Positions 37,406 through 49,111 of a stretch of DNA of 64,000 nt are shown one piece after another. Position 1 is the stretch's first letter; each line of letters starts with the position of its first letter. Source of the stretch: Spongospora subterranea (lineage: Eukaryota; Endomyxa; Phytomyxea; Plasmodiophorida; Plasmodiophoridae); NCBI GenBank assembly GCA_900404475.1, contig OUQQ01000042.1:1-64000 (forward strand), read 5' to 3'. A program made the translations under genes and the position numbers. Under the pieces are notes generated by a model, which worked only from the letters and a program-made list of their open reading frames with translations, was not told the DNA's origin and did no database searches.

Positions 37406-40400
37406 TTACGTTTTGTTGACTTTTTCGACAAAATCCGCTAATTCCTTCGGTTTCAAGGACGACGTCGCCGATGATATCCTGGCTAGTGCAATATGTTGCT
37501 CTAGTGTGAAGTCGGACTGCAAAAATGAACCATGATTTAGCAAAACAGTGGCAGCAGTCAAAATACTCATCAATCAGATCTAATACCGTATGGGAGGCAA
37601 CAAAGTGAAGAAAATCTTCCATTGGCAAATAATATGCCTTGATGAACTCATCGATACGAACAGCGCCGGGGAGCGGCCAAACGTGAAAAACCTCCTTGAG
37701 GCCTTGCTGCAATACGCTAACATCTGAAACTGATTCAAAACATTGTCTAGTCGGACTAGAATGCATGAAGACCCAACGACATAGCAGCTCGACCTTCAGT
37801 GCTACACTTTTTGACAGCACCGAAAGCATCAACGAGAGAGTCCATCGTGATACGTAAACAATTCGTAACAAGGATTTGAACCACGCTTGCATTGATATCG
37901 CCGGATGCTGTAAGCCTGAGCAAAGGAAGTCACAAAAAATCCACATGTAGGAATGTGAATCTCAATGACTTGTCTAGTCTCGTTCTGAAAAATTTGAACA
38001 TCTGTAAGATCTTTTCAACGTATGCATTGCTCGATTCTTTCAAGTTTACAATATCCCATTTGCAAGTTGGAATTAACGATATCAGCGGTTTCAACGTCTC
38101 AGTCATTATCCTCGTCGCTATTGGAAAGTAAATCGTATTGAGTAAAATCGGAAAACGACCGTGCCTCTTGTCTGACCTAAAAACCAGCATTGAGCCTCTT
38201 CTAGATCGGAAAAAAGAAGTGCCAACGAGGAGAACTGTTCGACTGCAGGAAGTGCAACGCCACGATCTGGCAACAACCGGATAATAATGGGTTGAAGCCA
38301 GATAAATCCAGAGTGGATGTGTTTGAGAGATTCCAGCGCAACAAGTCGTTGGGCCAATCCGAAAAGATCATCCAACTGGTCTAAAGACAACTGCCCTGGT
38401 TTCACCAGCTTTGGTGGGGTCCCGGGAATCAACTTGACACTCCCGTAGGCAAATTTCTGCTCGCGGACGTGATTGACGACAGCGTTAAGCGTCGAACAGA
38501 TGCGTGGATAGCGCCTCTGCGACGTCGGAAACGTTGGATGGCCTTCGAGGAACCGTGGATATTCGATCAGAAAGGTTGATAATACAATAGAGAAATAGAG
38601 ATGAAAGAAGTCGATTGATGAGCTGAAAACAGTGCTGGCAATGTTTGGAAGGGAGCGCATTACGGAAATGTGTTTCCCAAACAGTTGCAGTAGAGTCTAT
38701 GGCGAAGTGATCAGTAAAAACCGATACGATAAATCACGTCGACTTACCACGGCGGACGAACTGATGAATATAGGTGATGTGCCAATTTGCACGGCGGACG
38801 GTTGAGCAGAAGCTGTAGGGGAGAGAACAGCAAGCGGCTTATTCATCGTATTCGCTCCATCAGTGAATTTTTCAAAAGTTAAATCTGCATTGAATTCTAG
38901 ACGCACAGTGCACCGTCAGCAGAGGAAGACGTAACACGAGCAAGCGACGGCACGAACGATTGCATTCTTGTGACATTTGATCGAGCCGGAGCTCTTTGAT
39001 GCTTTGTAATGAAAAACCAGTGTCCAATGGAAGTCGATGCCATGTTTCACTTTCAATGGTCAGGACAAGTCGATCCATGCTCTACCCAGTATCAAACAAA
39101 GAAACATCGCAAGAGTTTGGATTAAACCTGAACATGGAGGGACTGAAAGTACTGCAGACATTTTTCAGTGACCGCGCCGCTCAGAACTTCCGCGGGAAAC
39201 CCACTGAAACGTTCCCCAATGATCATAAGTACAGAACTTCTAGTATATATCGATTCCATCTACAATAAGGATTATCGACTATTACAGAAAAAGTCTGTCA
39301 AAAAAATAGTCGAAATTGCCATGCCTCTTGTAGGTTGTTATCGATCGCAGAGACTCTAACTGAAAGAAGTAGCTGCACCAGACGATGCTGAATCCTCTCC
39401 CATAGTACAACTCGAGCATTGGGAAGCGAATCCAGAACGGCAATGGTAATTTCTGTTTGATCTTGCTTCGGCAGCTACACATAACGAACGAATTAGCAGC
39501 AACAAAAAAACAATAAACAACCGTACAGATTCGTCCAGATATTGTCTGACTTTGAAAAACAAATAAAGGGAAAGATTTACTGAATCCAAAGCTTTGAAAT
39601 AACAATCTGTGATTTCAGAGGCTTTGATCATCGCATACAGCTCAACGAACGATCCCGGAGCGACCTCATCTTGGCCAGCTGTAGCTAAACATGTATTCTG
39701 GACTGCCTGGTAAACAATAAGAAGATTTTTTATGCGATTACCCGAAGAGAAAATTTGAACAAAAAACTTGTAGATGATCAAAATTAGAACACCCATAAGT
39801 TTAACAGTGCGGGAAAAGGCTGATTGGTTTGATGAGAGGAAAGGGAAAAGCGATATTGCCGTTGAAAATTATGAGAATCATGCTCAGGTAACTGACGAAC
39901 CTGGAAAATCGAGGAATCAACCGCTTTGGAAAATGCTTCGAGAAGCCGATCTGAGAAACCAATCGCATTTTCTAAGGCGACGTACGCATCTGCAATACGA
40001 TATAGTCGAGGAAGTAGCGTTTTTGAAGCAGAACGAGGCGATTCACCCGATGAGCGCACAAGAAGCATGTTTTCCAAAGATGATTGAAGATGCGCTTCTA
40101 AACGCTTGTACCCCTGCACAAAACTTAGCAAAAGCAAGACCAGAACTAAAAGACGCGTTCAACTAACGTCTCCAATTGTGTTGCATAATGGAGCAGCCGC
40201 TTTGATTGACGCAACTGATTGTTTCAATGAATTCCAATCTGATAAAATCTGCAGCGCTCGCTCAAAATGTAGTGCGTTGATAGCCTCAGATAGCTTCCTG
40301 TCAGAGGCCATGAGCTGTATAATCGCAAGGCATTTTGCCCTTACTACCTACAAATATGCAAAATCGTTAAATTGTGAAAAAACACTACCATTACAAGTGA

Positions 40401-42114
40401 ACAGTAAACGCATGCGCATACGTCAGGTGATGAACCGCAAGACGTAAAAACCTCCCAACGTAATGCCAAAACTACGGTAAGTTAGCTGAAAGAAACCATT
40501 GACATAATTGGTAAAGGTTGGCAAAAGCCTAGCCAATAGTACGAAAAACGATAATATTTCAGTAAATCACAACTAAACGGTCGCTCACACGCAATCTGAC
40601 TCGTCGTCGATGGAGGGCAATTGCTACAAAAGTGTGGCCCACAAGATTTTCTTTCGCACCGCTCAAGACAAAACGAGTGCCGCTAACCAAGTCGATGGAG
40701 CTCTGCAGATCGGTCTCAACGGCGTGGATCCCTTCCATGATATTCACTGTAAACGTGATGAGCACCAAACCTGTACTGCCGAAATTGAACAGAATACCAA
40801 ATGCGGCGTAATTAGCAAAAATCTGCGATGATAATTGTGACTTTATCACGCGCATTAAATTGTCGTGGAATTGCAAGTTTCGCTCAATCTCTCTATCAGA
40901 GCTTTCGCCAGGTAGTTGACCAAGAACACATCTGACGCTGTCAAAGTCCTCCTCGTAAAACCTGAAACAAAGTTGACCTTCTATAACGGGCGACGATATC
41001 TGATACATCTACCTAGAATCCATTTCTGCAATAATCGCCATCTCGGAATCGCTTCTTTTATGCCCTCCCTGTAAATAAATGCTTTCATTTTTTAGAAAGA
41101 AAACAAAAAACAATACGCCCCAACATAATACTGAAAACATGGTAATGAGCGGGAACCAGAAAACGGGAAATCTTCAACAAAACAGTGTCAATTTGAAAAA
41201 AAAAACATCATTATTTGTTTCGTACCTCTACTTTGGAACTGACAGAATCCACAACAACCGGAGCTGCAACCTCATTGGACGTGCTGCTTCCCCCAACAAA
41301 AGAGTTGAGGGAACTTGATGAGGCGTTCGCCCATTTTTGCAGCATCCCCTTCATAGCCCCGACAAAACAGGCCGAATAGCCAGCCTAAAAACTGGACCTC
41401 GATCAGTGGCCCTGTATTCCTTGGCAAAACACGATTGGAATGGATTTGAAGGGGAAAGGTAGTAACATCTGACTGTTTACTCGAAATACTGTCAGTGCAT
41501 CCTCGACCCGTCTTGATGAACAACGTCAAAACATGGACCCCCAGTGGAGGCCGTGCCTCATCGTTACACTCGTGCAATTGGCGACATTGCAGGCGCAGCC
41601 TTGTCATGATTGTTTGCCACGTCCATTTGGAATCAACGCTAAATTTGCCCAATGGCGCTCGGGCATTTATTACTCCTATCAGGGAATAAACTTGAATGTT
41701 CATTCTGCCTGTGAATGGAATGATATTTCAGATATTCGATGAAAAGTGTCTGCGGCGCTAAGAACTAGAATATCATGTACGGTGCTTTCAACGACCTGCT
41801 CAACTTGCAATCTTCAAAGCAAAGATTTGACGTTTGGTAAACTCGTTCAACGGATACTGAGGAGCCAGGACAATATCCTTAGCAAAAGCGCTCGGACCTG
41901 GGAACTGTTTCTCGTGTGTACGCCAGTTTTGAAGCGGATTTTGGCTTGGATCCTCCAAGGAGGCCCTGAGGTACATATCCACTTCATCCAAGCAAACGTC
42001 ATCTTTCGATGTTGAATGAGAAAACATTGACGACACCAATGCATTGTTTACGGGTTGTTGTGACTCGTGAAAGTAGATTTTGTTATTTGCCTGTCTTTCG
42101 TCGTCACTAAGCAT
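37406..42114 (-). CDS. VPS50: VPS50/syndetin-like subunit of an endosomal tethering (EARP) complex
   Basis: Tether for recycling endosome traffic. The N-terminal exon (ATG 42112-42114) opens MLSDDERQANNKIYFHESQQ. A later exon (about 40560-40965) reads RFYEEDFDSVRCVLGQLPGE, NLQFHDNLMRVIKSQLSSQI, NIMEGIHAVETDLQSSIDLV, which follows the VPS50 N-terminal domain (EEY-like start, then a long helix with LVRELEKDLKVA-like pattern). The middle is helical, with segments such as TEITIAVLDSLPNARVVLWE. The C-terminal exons give RIDEFIKAYYLPMEDFLHFV and FTLEQHIALARISSATSSLK, PKELADFVEKVNKT, with TAA at 37406-37408. KAYYLP followed by YT..Q...L is the diagnostic C-terminal pattern of syndetin. An upstream frame (about 42170-42250: DEEFETKFEKFDMFRT) could be an earlier exon, so the true 5' end may lie inside or beyond the neighbouring retroelement. 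Many introns; not all spliced by me. Confidence 0.75.
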
Positions 42115-42285
42115 TTTAGAAATGCCCGAACCGCAAGCTTAATAATATGTGGAAGACATCGGATTCTAGACTCTTTCGGCTTCCACGAAGTACAGTTCTG
42201 AACATGTCAAATTTTTCGAACTTGGTCTCGAACTCCTCATCAATACTGGAAGCGACAGAATATCCGACGCGGGCCGCAGCTGGTT

Positions 42286-44640
42286 TTGGATTTTGCAAAT
42301 GACACCGTACTACGGTTAGTGAATAGTTCCCGTAGCAAATCAGACGATCGCTGGACGTGGATTCACCGCGACACGCGTTCTGTTGTGGACCTGGCGCTCG
42401 TTCGTGGCACACTTCATTCACCGACACCGCACCAACTAGTTACGATCACCATTCCGGAGCCAGGAGACCCGCCGGCGAAAGACTCTGAACGATGGAACTG
42501 GGCAAGAGGAGCGCTGGCGCGTGAAAATAAAGACTCTGCCGACTGCAAGAACCTGCTCACACCAGTGATCGCTCAACTGACTACATTATGGTCAACAAGT
42601 CGGAGCCGAACTCGACGATCAACTTCACGACGACCCCGACAATGACGATGCCATCCTGGCCGCCCAGAATCTGGTCGACGATGCGTACTCGAGAACCTGC
42701 TCTGATCTTCGAGATGCACTGAACGGAGTTGCGTGTTGGAGACCGATGAAGGCGAACCGCACCTTCAAGGCTCACAGGACAGCCGATTGGCGGACGATGG
42801 TCCAGATGCCGGACGGGTATGTGATCAGCAAAGTCAAGTCGTTGATGGAGTCGCTTCAAGATGGGGACGCCGACGCGCAAGGAGGTAATCGCCCCTCGCT
42901 GGCCCAATTCTCTGATCACTACCGCGAGTTATTTACCCGATCCGACGACACCCCATCTGAAGACTTCCAGGCCGCACGTAAGCCGATATCCTGCGTTGAT
43001 CAAGTTGAGAAGCTTGCATCTTCTGCAACAAGCATCGGGGCAAAAATTGCACCAGCTCAAGTGGAAGAAGGCGATCGGGCCTGACAATCTGCCTGCCGAG
43101 GTTTTCAAGTGATGCCCAGAATCGTCGCCGCCCATGCTGCATGAAATGTTTCGGTCTCTATGGGCTCATGAAGCCTCCCCGACAGTTTGAGAACAGGCAT
43201 TTATGCATTTGAACCGAAACGTAGCGACGACCTGTCGAGGAAGTTGGAAATTGGAGAGGAGTTTCGCTGCATTGTCGCATGAAGAAGATGTACGAGCTCT
43301 GCATTGGACAAGTTCTGTCGGAGAAGGACCTGATCCATCACCATGTTTTTCAGACCGGTTTTCAAGCCAGAGTTGGCGCTCAGGATACCGTGCACGTGGT
43401 CGACGAACTGACGAATCATTATGCAAATGTGAAGAAGCAGCCGCTCGCGTCCGTACTGCTGGACATTCGCAAGGCGTACGACCGGACGGCGAGAGCCTTA
43501 CTCTGGCGGAAACTGCTCGCGCGAGGCTGTCCACGACATTTGATATGGGTACCGCGTTGGACCATTGCTCAATTGTCGTGTTTCTTGACGAAACCAAGGG
43601 AGACCCGGTCCCGGCGCAAGTCGACGTCCCGCAAGGCGATTTGATTAGCCCGGCGATGTTCAGCGTCCTAGTTGATGACCTGCCGCTGAAATTGCAAGAA
43701 GCGTGTCGGCCGTTTGGTGGCAGTTCAAGGTTTGGAAGTATGGTTATCCCGGTTGCTATGTACGCTGACGACCAGAGGTTATTCCACTGGAACCATCAAG
43801 CAATGCTGAAGGCCGCTAAAGCGCACGCTCGAGACCACTACAGCAAGAAGTCGGCCGTCTCGCTGCCAGTGGAGAACGGATGGACAGCGCTCACACTCCA
43901 AGACCGGGCGATCCCGGTGAAAAAGACGGTGCAGCTTCTGGGCGTGCAGATGATTGAAGGACGAATCGATCACAACGGCCAGATCAAGACAAGACTACTG
44001 TAGCGCAGGCAACCCGGGCCAGCTTCGGGCTGGAACAGACGGGCGCCCTCTCCACACCGTTGCTGTCGTCGCTTGCGAGAAAAAAGCCACTGATTTCGGC
44101 ATTTGCAGGTCAAGAGTGGAGTACGGAATGGCGATATCAAGTCACAAACGAGGCGCCTGGAGATGGTGGACAGGTTTATTGTAAGGCGCATCGCCAGATG
44201 CATCGGCTCCGGGCGTGGCAACCATCTGATGAGGCGAATGGCGGGAATGGTACCGGCGCGAACACGTCAGCACCAGTTGAGACTCAAATTCGAAGCGCGA
44301 ATGATGGGATTGATTCGGGAGGGAAGCTTCTAGCCCCCAAGATTTACGATGCTGCCACTCAAGTCAACAAGAGCCAGGCGAGGCGATGTTGGGCAAGGAG
44401 CTCATTTCATAAAACACTTATGGCGCGAAACCGACATTATCGGAAGGCAGCAGCGAACCAAGTGGTTGCCAACGCGACAAGGAAGATGAGGGACAGCATC
44501 AATCGAGAAGCAGTTCGGTGCACGATCCGAGATGCGGGGTGGCGACCCGCAGAGGCGAAGAGCAAGTTGCTGAATGGAACAAGGCCCATCTGATTGCCTA
44601 TATTGGTGGAGAAGACTCAAGACAACAGCAGCCAAATGAG
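42286..44640 (+). pseudogene. Decayed non-LTR (LINE-like) retrotransposon
   Basis: Reverse transcriptase fragments spread over three frames. About 42340-42410: WTWIHRDTRSVVDLALVRG, like the end of an AP-type endonuclease. About 43040-43112: LKWKKAIGPDNLPAEVFK, the typical entry to the RT domain. About 43355-43540: FQTGFQARVGAQDTVHVVDE, LASVLLDIRKAYD, RKLLARGCPRHLIW. About 43630-43700: VPQGDLISPAMFSVLVDDLP. About 43750: MYADDQRLF, holding the catalytic YADD box. Frame changes and stops separate these blocks, so the copy cannot make a full enzyme. The end is basic (44060-44590). The 5' boundary, close to 42286, abuts the 5' region of VPS50, which fits a 5'-truncated insertion. The clade was not determined. 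Confidence 0.85.
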
Positions 44641-44679
44641 TTCTGCGATATTCGAAAGGAACATCAACACATGGCGTCT

Positions 44680-44960
44680 GCTATAACAATGATTTGGATC
44701 CTGTTATCTATAGCGATAGTGATTGGGCAGGCGACACTGACTCAAGGAGAAGCACTGGAGGATTTGTATGTTTGACGGGTGGTGGCCCAATCTCATCGAG
44801 TAAGTCATTGCACCAAACTGCTCTGTCGGCACTGGAGCCGAATATATTGCAATGTGTTCTGCGGCTCGAGAAGCGGCATGGACCAAACAACTCATCGTAG
44901 AGATTTCTGGTATCACCAATATGATAATCATGATGTGCGATAATCAGGGCGCCGGATTGC
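44680..44960 (+). pseudogene. Ty1/Copia-type RNase H fragment, frameshifted
   Basis: One frame reads VIYSDSDWAGDTDSRRSTGG, FVCLTGGGPISSSKSLHQTA, the hallmark of the C-terminal RNase H domain of Copia elements. After about 44835 the similarity moves to another frame: GAEYIAMCSAAREAAWTKQL. A frameshift and truncation at both ends make it a relic. It lies directly after the LINE-like remains and is in the same orientation. Confidence 0.8.
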
Positions 44961-45103
44961 AGGCAATAGGCGCACGGTGCGTTTGATTAAACCGTTGCGG
45001 AAAATACAGGCAACGATCAGGGCAATACAAATCTTCGCTGTGGGCCGATGGACAACTTTGTTCGCAAAACTTCACAAATTGAAAGCAGCTTGCGTCAAAT
45101 GCG

Positions 45104-45234
45104 AACGTCATGACTGGTGATTTGAATCCAGTCTTTTAAACGTCATAACTGGTGATTTGAATCCAGTCTTTTGAACGTCATAACTGGTGATTTGAATCCA
45201 GTCTTTTGAACGTCATAACTGGTGATTTGAATCC
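45104..45234. repeat. 35-bp tandem repeat, about 3.7 copies
   Basis: Units at 45104-45138, 45139-45173, 45174-45208 and a partial one at 45209-45234. Each begins AACGTCATAACTGGTGATTT; the first has one internal change (ATGAC) and ends in A instead of G. The repeat follows the Copia remnant. Confidence 0.95.
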
Positions 45235-45447
45235 TGTAGGCCCCTTCTATTGTAAGAACCCTCAGGCCGATCATTCCATCGGTTATGTTCCTGTACCTAC
45301 CTTCAAGGAGCACCAAAACCGAATAACGTCCAGTAGTAAAGTAGACGAATCTGTTTCTTTGACCGCGACTATTGCACCCAATGTTGTAATCCGGGCCCAG
45401 TAAAGGAAGATAAGCTGGTTATTTCAGGATCTCCACATATTGGTACT

Positions 45448-45511
45448 ATGTTAAAGGTATGGAAAATGTGACATCGTCATCGTATTATGTTAATGATATG
45501 GAAAATGTGAC
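45448..45511. repeat. Imperfect 25-bp direct repeat
   Basis: Two copies of a 25-bp sequence containing TATGGAAAATGTGAC, at 45448-45472 and 45487-45511, just past the 3' end of the minus-strand syntaxin C. Confidence 0.8.
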
Positions 45512-45535
45512 AACATAATTCTTGCTCGCAACGCC

Positions 45536-46861
45536 CTAGGGTTTTTTTCCAAAAATTACGGCCAGGACGATGCCGACAATTATACAAGCAAGTAGTGAAA
45601 TCGACCAGCAAGCTTTTTTACGTGAGGACCTGGCATGTCTTGCAGCTTTTTCAATGTTTTCTTGAGCATCACGTGCGTATGTGGTCATTCGCTCGACGTT
45701 ATTCCCAATCACGTCGAGAGTTTCTTGCTGCAGACTGACCATACAGGTCATATCGTGGAACAGCTCTTCGATATCCTTCAGGCCTTGTTCAATGGCCAAC
45801 ATTCCTTTGTGCCGAGTCTGGATATCGTGCACAACGTGGAGAGTGCTGTCGTCCATTCTGGCGATAGAATCCTGGAATATCGTCCCTGGGGAAGGGCTCT
45901 GCAACATTGTCTCAATCTCATACTATCACAATAGTTCAGTATCGCTGAAGATTACTCCAATCAATCGGCGTGTCAAACCTCAGTTATATTCTCCTTAACA
46001 ATTCTGGATTGACGAGCAATACGCTCTTTCAGTTGGTCTCGGAAAGATTCCCCTGCTCTGTGATACTGTTCAACAACCTGCAAGCAATGTCAGGAAAATT
46101 ATGCCAAACTTGCGACCCAGATAAAAGTATGGAGCGTATTCAAACCTGTTGGTTTCTAGCACTGATTTCAGTGAATCAAATAACTTCAACAATAGAAAAC
46201 AAGATTATTTCACATAAGAGTTTCTGGAAACGAGTTGACGATGAGTATGGAAAAAGAATAAATGCGATCAGAATGGAATTTGAATCGTCCTTTAACCAAT
46301 CTGTTGATAACCGATTTACGGATGGCTCCTATAATTGAACGTTTCAACTACGGAAAGTTGACGTGAAAATTGGGTTCGGAATTCCACGGAAAACACTAAA
46401 ATATGTAAAACGCAGACAATACCTCGTGAAAACTCCTCTCCGTTGTATTGATGAGATTAGTGCGAACTTGAACAAGGACCGATCCAGGGGTTTTTTGACG
46501 ATGGACGTCGTTCTCTTGCGATATCCGATCCAACTGGGACCTGACGAATCTCATGTCTCTCTTGATGGAGATAATTACGCGGTCGAGTTCGTTCATGATA
46601 TCCCGCTGGGAGTCTTCTTGTACTTCAACTCGAGACCTGCGCTTTCTGAGCGTGTCGAATGAGGACATAACCGACCCACAAATACCTTTGCTCAAGCACG
46701 TCGATTTCTTTGATACCGGTTTCGATCTGATGGATTCTCGCATTGCTTGGCTGAAATGCCCTGGTGATTGCAGCAAGGTCCGAGGAATCAGCAGCGAATC
46801 CCACACTGCCTATCGTGGAGGTCGTTTGTCCAGCTTCTGTATCTATCATCAGCATGGCCAT
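45536..46861 (-). CDS. Syntaxin C (Qa-SNARE)
   Basis: Third syntaxin of the window. ATG at 46859-46861. A short N-terminus is followed by AITRAFQPSNARIHQIETGI, KEIDVLEQRYL (first Habc helix), then RDIMNELDRVIISIKRDMRF and VRSQLDRISQENDVH in the next exon (about 46490-46630). The last exons give the SNARE motif HDIQTRHKGMLAIEQGLKDI, EELFHDMTCMVSLQQETLDV with the zero-layer Gln, a basic linker (ARSSRKK) and the membrane anchor CWSISLLACIIVGIVLAVIF ending GKKP; TAG at 45536-45538. The exon order matches syntaxins A and B, so all three descend from one gene. The orientation is opposite, which speaks against a simple tandem array. Confidence 0.93.
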
Positions 46862-46959
46862 CGCGTCAAATAAAACTCCTTGTGAGTCAAGTATTCAAAA
46901 TCGGCCGATGTGAAATAGTTGTCCGATAGCCAAGCCAGGTCGTGCGTTGTCCCTCGGAT

Positions 46960-47480
46960 TTACACGCATTCTCCGAATCGCTTACCCGCCCAGGGATGAT
47001 TAATTGAGCGGAGACTCTCGCAAGGACTCAAAAACCATCCCGATATAGCAAAACTAGCAAAGACGAATTTTCCCCCATGCTGCTTGTAAATGATCCGTTT
47101 TGCCATGGTTGGCAGCATCTTGTGGGTAAAAGGAATACTGAGAACAACTCCTAGCCCCAAGGGAAAACAAATTTTGGCAGACCGGCCTGCGCGAGGTTTG
47201 TGATAGCCAGTTAGTCTCTACTGGAAGACAATCGTTCGACAGGTAGGTCTTACAAATGAAGTTTACGTCATCAACGCTATCAAGGAGATTCCAAACCATC
47301 AAATCAAGTAGAAAAGCGAAGACTTTGACCATAAAAATTCTCATCCCATTCTTTCTTGAGCGCTTCGATAGACTCCGGGCGGTCAAACAAAACCCGGGAT
47401 TTGATGATAGCAACCTGACCTCGAAGCGGAAATTCGCTCTTGTTCGAATTGATTGTTCAACTTTTGTTTTCAATACCCTT
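46960..47480 (-). CDS. Possible unrecognised gene
   Basis: Weak evidence. Minus-strand segments look coding: GQVAIIKSRVLFDRPESIEA, LKKEWDENFYGQSLRFST (about 47300-47430), then, in another frame, LGVVLSIPFTHKMLPTMAKR and IIYKQHGGKFVFASF (about 47050-47160). A short intron between them is plausible. No family is recognised, and the frame choice is uncertain. Confidence 0.25.
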
Positions 47481-47778
47481 CCGCATTAATACAGGAACAC
47501 AGGGAACGCGAAATGCTTGTTAGTAATGTCAAAAGCGTTCCTCTCGTAGTAAGAATAATCTGCTTGTCGCACCTTGTCCCATAAAGAGAGCTCGTTTTAA
47601 AGCATCAGAAGTATAGCCTTGCCATATATAGATCGTTGACCTCTTCCTGACGCCTCCAAATCAGCCGATTCCCTCTGGCACCAGTGGTCTCGATTTATTC
47701 TCAGCCATATTCGAGGAGGATGACCCAAATCCAGAGCACACATACACCGATTCAGTAAAAATTGTTTGAGCAATACTG

Positions 47779-47877
47779 GGAAACTACCATTAACGAGCTA
47801 CAAGAGAACCTGCCGGGACAAGCAACGACCGAGTTTATCCCGGCAGGTTCTCTTGTAGCTCGTTAATGGTAGTTTCC
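47779..47877. repeat. Perfect 40-bp inverted repeat with 19-bp loop
   Basis: Arms 47779-47818 and 47838-47877 are exact reverse complements, beginning GGAAACTACCATTAACGAGC on the plus strand. The loop is 47819-47837. Both arms encode the same gag peptide (TTINELQENLPG) in opposite directions, so two inverted copies of a gag fragment meet here. Confidence 0.95.
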
Positions 47878-48368
47878 AGCCGTTCGATGAACCCCGTCAA
47901 TGGTTCCTCCGGTCGTTGGTGGACGGCCAGCGCGGCTTCCATCCATCTGTTCCTATCCTCTTGTTCCAGCGATCCCTGAATCCGGTCGCGCGCGTACAGA
48001 AGCACCTCTTCGTACGGGTCGTGCGGAAGCATTCGCTCAGCGGACGCCACCAACTCCACCAGTGACTTATTCCCCATCCTTGTGCGAATCCAAATCTCGA
48101 CGCCGCGTCGGTCCTCGTACTCGAGTCTTCGAACCGTCGATATAAAAAGGTTGATGCACATGACCGCGCTGTCAACCTCCGCCGCGCTCCACGGGTTCGC
48201 CGTGCATGTCGCCAATTTCGGCGGATTGAACTGCCCTGAGCGCACTGGGATCCGTTGCGCCCGATGAAGGTTCGGCTGTTCCCGCGTCGCCTTGACATCT
48301 GGCTCCGCCTCCACCACCTGAACCGCGTCCTCTTCCGAGGGTGCCGGTAGTACTCGCTTTGTCAGCAC
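47835..48368 (-). pseudogene. LTR-retrotransposon gag-like fragment
   Basis: Minus-strand open frame without an ATG. It includes AANPWSAAEVDSAV-like sequence, RRLEYEDRRGVEIWIRTRMG, LPHDPYEEVLLYARDRIQGS and HQRPEEPLTGFIERLETTIN, the pattern of a retroelement capsid (gag) helical domain with its conserved RPEE.L..F...L. It stops at the hairpin centre near 47837, so the zinc knuckle and pol are missing. Family (Gypsy or other) not determined. Confidence 0.55.
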
Positions 48369-49111
48369 CTCTATAACCTGGCAGAGCGCTCCTGCTCTGC
48401 CCGCATGCTCAGCAGTTCTTCTTTTATACTGGGGGTCTCGTCGTACGCCGATTCTGTCTTCATTGTTCCAAGATTATAAAGTTTGATTACGTGTAGCGAA
48501 ATGTTGCGTTAGGAGCGAGAGTTTGAGTAGAAGCCTGATTTAATTGTCTATAATATAATCAAAATTTTATATGACAATAGGTCTTCATCAGGACTCAATC
48601 GCGTTCCTTGATTTCACAACTCATGTCAAAAACCCAAGTGGTGTCACCACCCTCAGCATTTTGAGCCGCACCAAATTAGGAATGTCGGTTAATACTGAAT
48701 CGGTGTATGTAAGCTGTTTTTAGCAAGACGCTCACTGGTGTATTCACTAATTTTGTCCTATTTCCCGTAACAAGCTGTGACGGGAGTTTGCCACGCGTGG
48801 CAAGAACTAACCACCGCACTGCAAGCTGGAATTAGCGTTGGCCAACACAGAGTCGGTGAACCGAACACGTGAATGGGTCGTCTGTCGTCAATCCCGTTCG
48901 TATCGAACAGCGGACTTATCCTACGTAAACTTGAGAGAGTGGCCTCTTGAAGTCTCAAACCGCCTCTAAAACCGCAATTGTATCGTTAGCCGACTGGATT
49001 ACGCTGTAACGTCTCTGAACTTGGGGCGGGGCCTGACGAGGCAGCCACTCTCTACTGGACATTGATTTTTTTTTCATCTCCAGCGGTCAATAATCTCAGG
49101 GGTCTCATCAG
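48369..49111. other. Intergenic, no gene seen
   Basis: About 740 bp between the gag fragment and the Furry-like gene. No supported gene; the promoter of the latter should be here. Confidence 0.4.

Noticed and set aside
39774..40447. Plus-strand open frames inside VPS50
   Set aside because: The minus strand carries the continuous VPS50 exons; these frames have no recognisable domain.
45635..45998. Plus-strand open frames opposite syntaxin C
   Set aside because: Antisense shadows of the SNARE/anchor exon.
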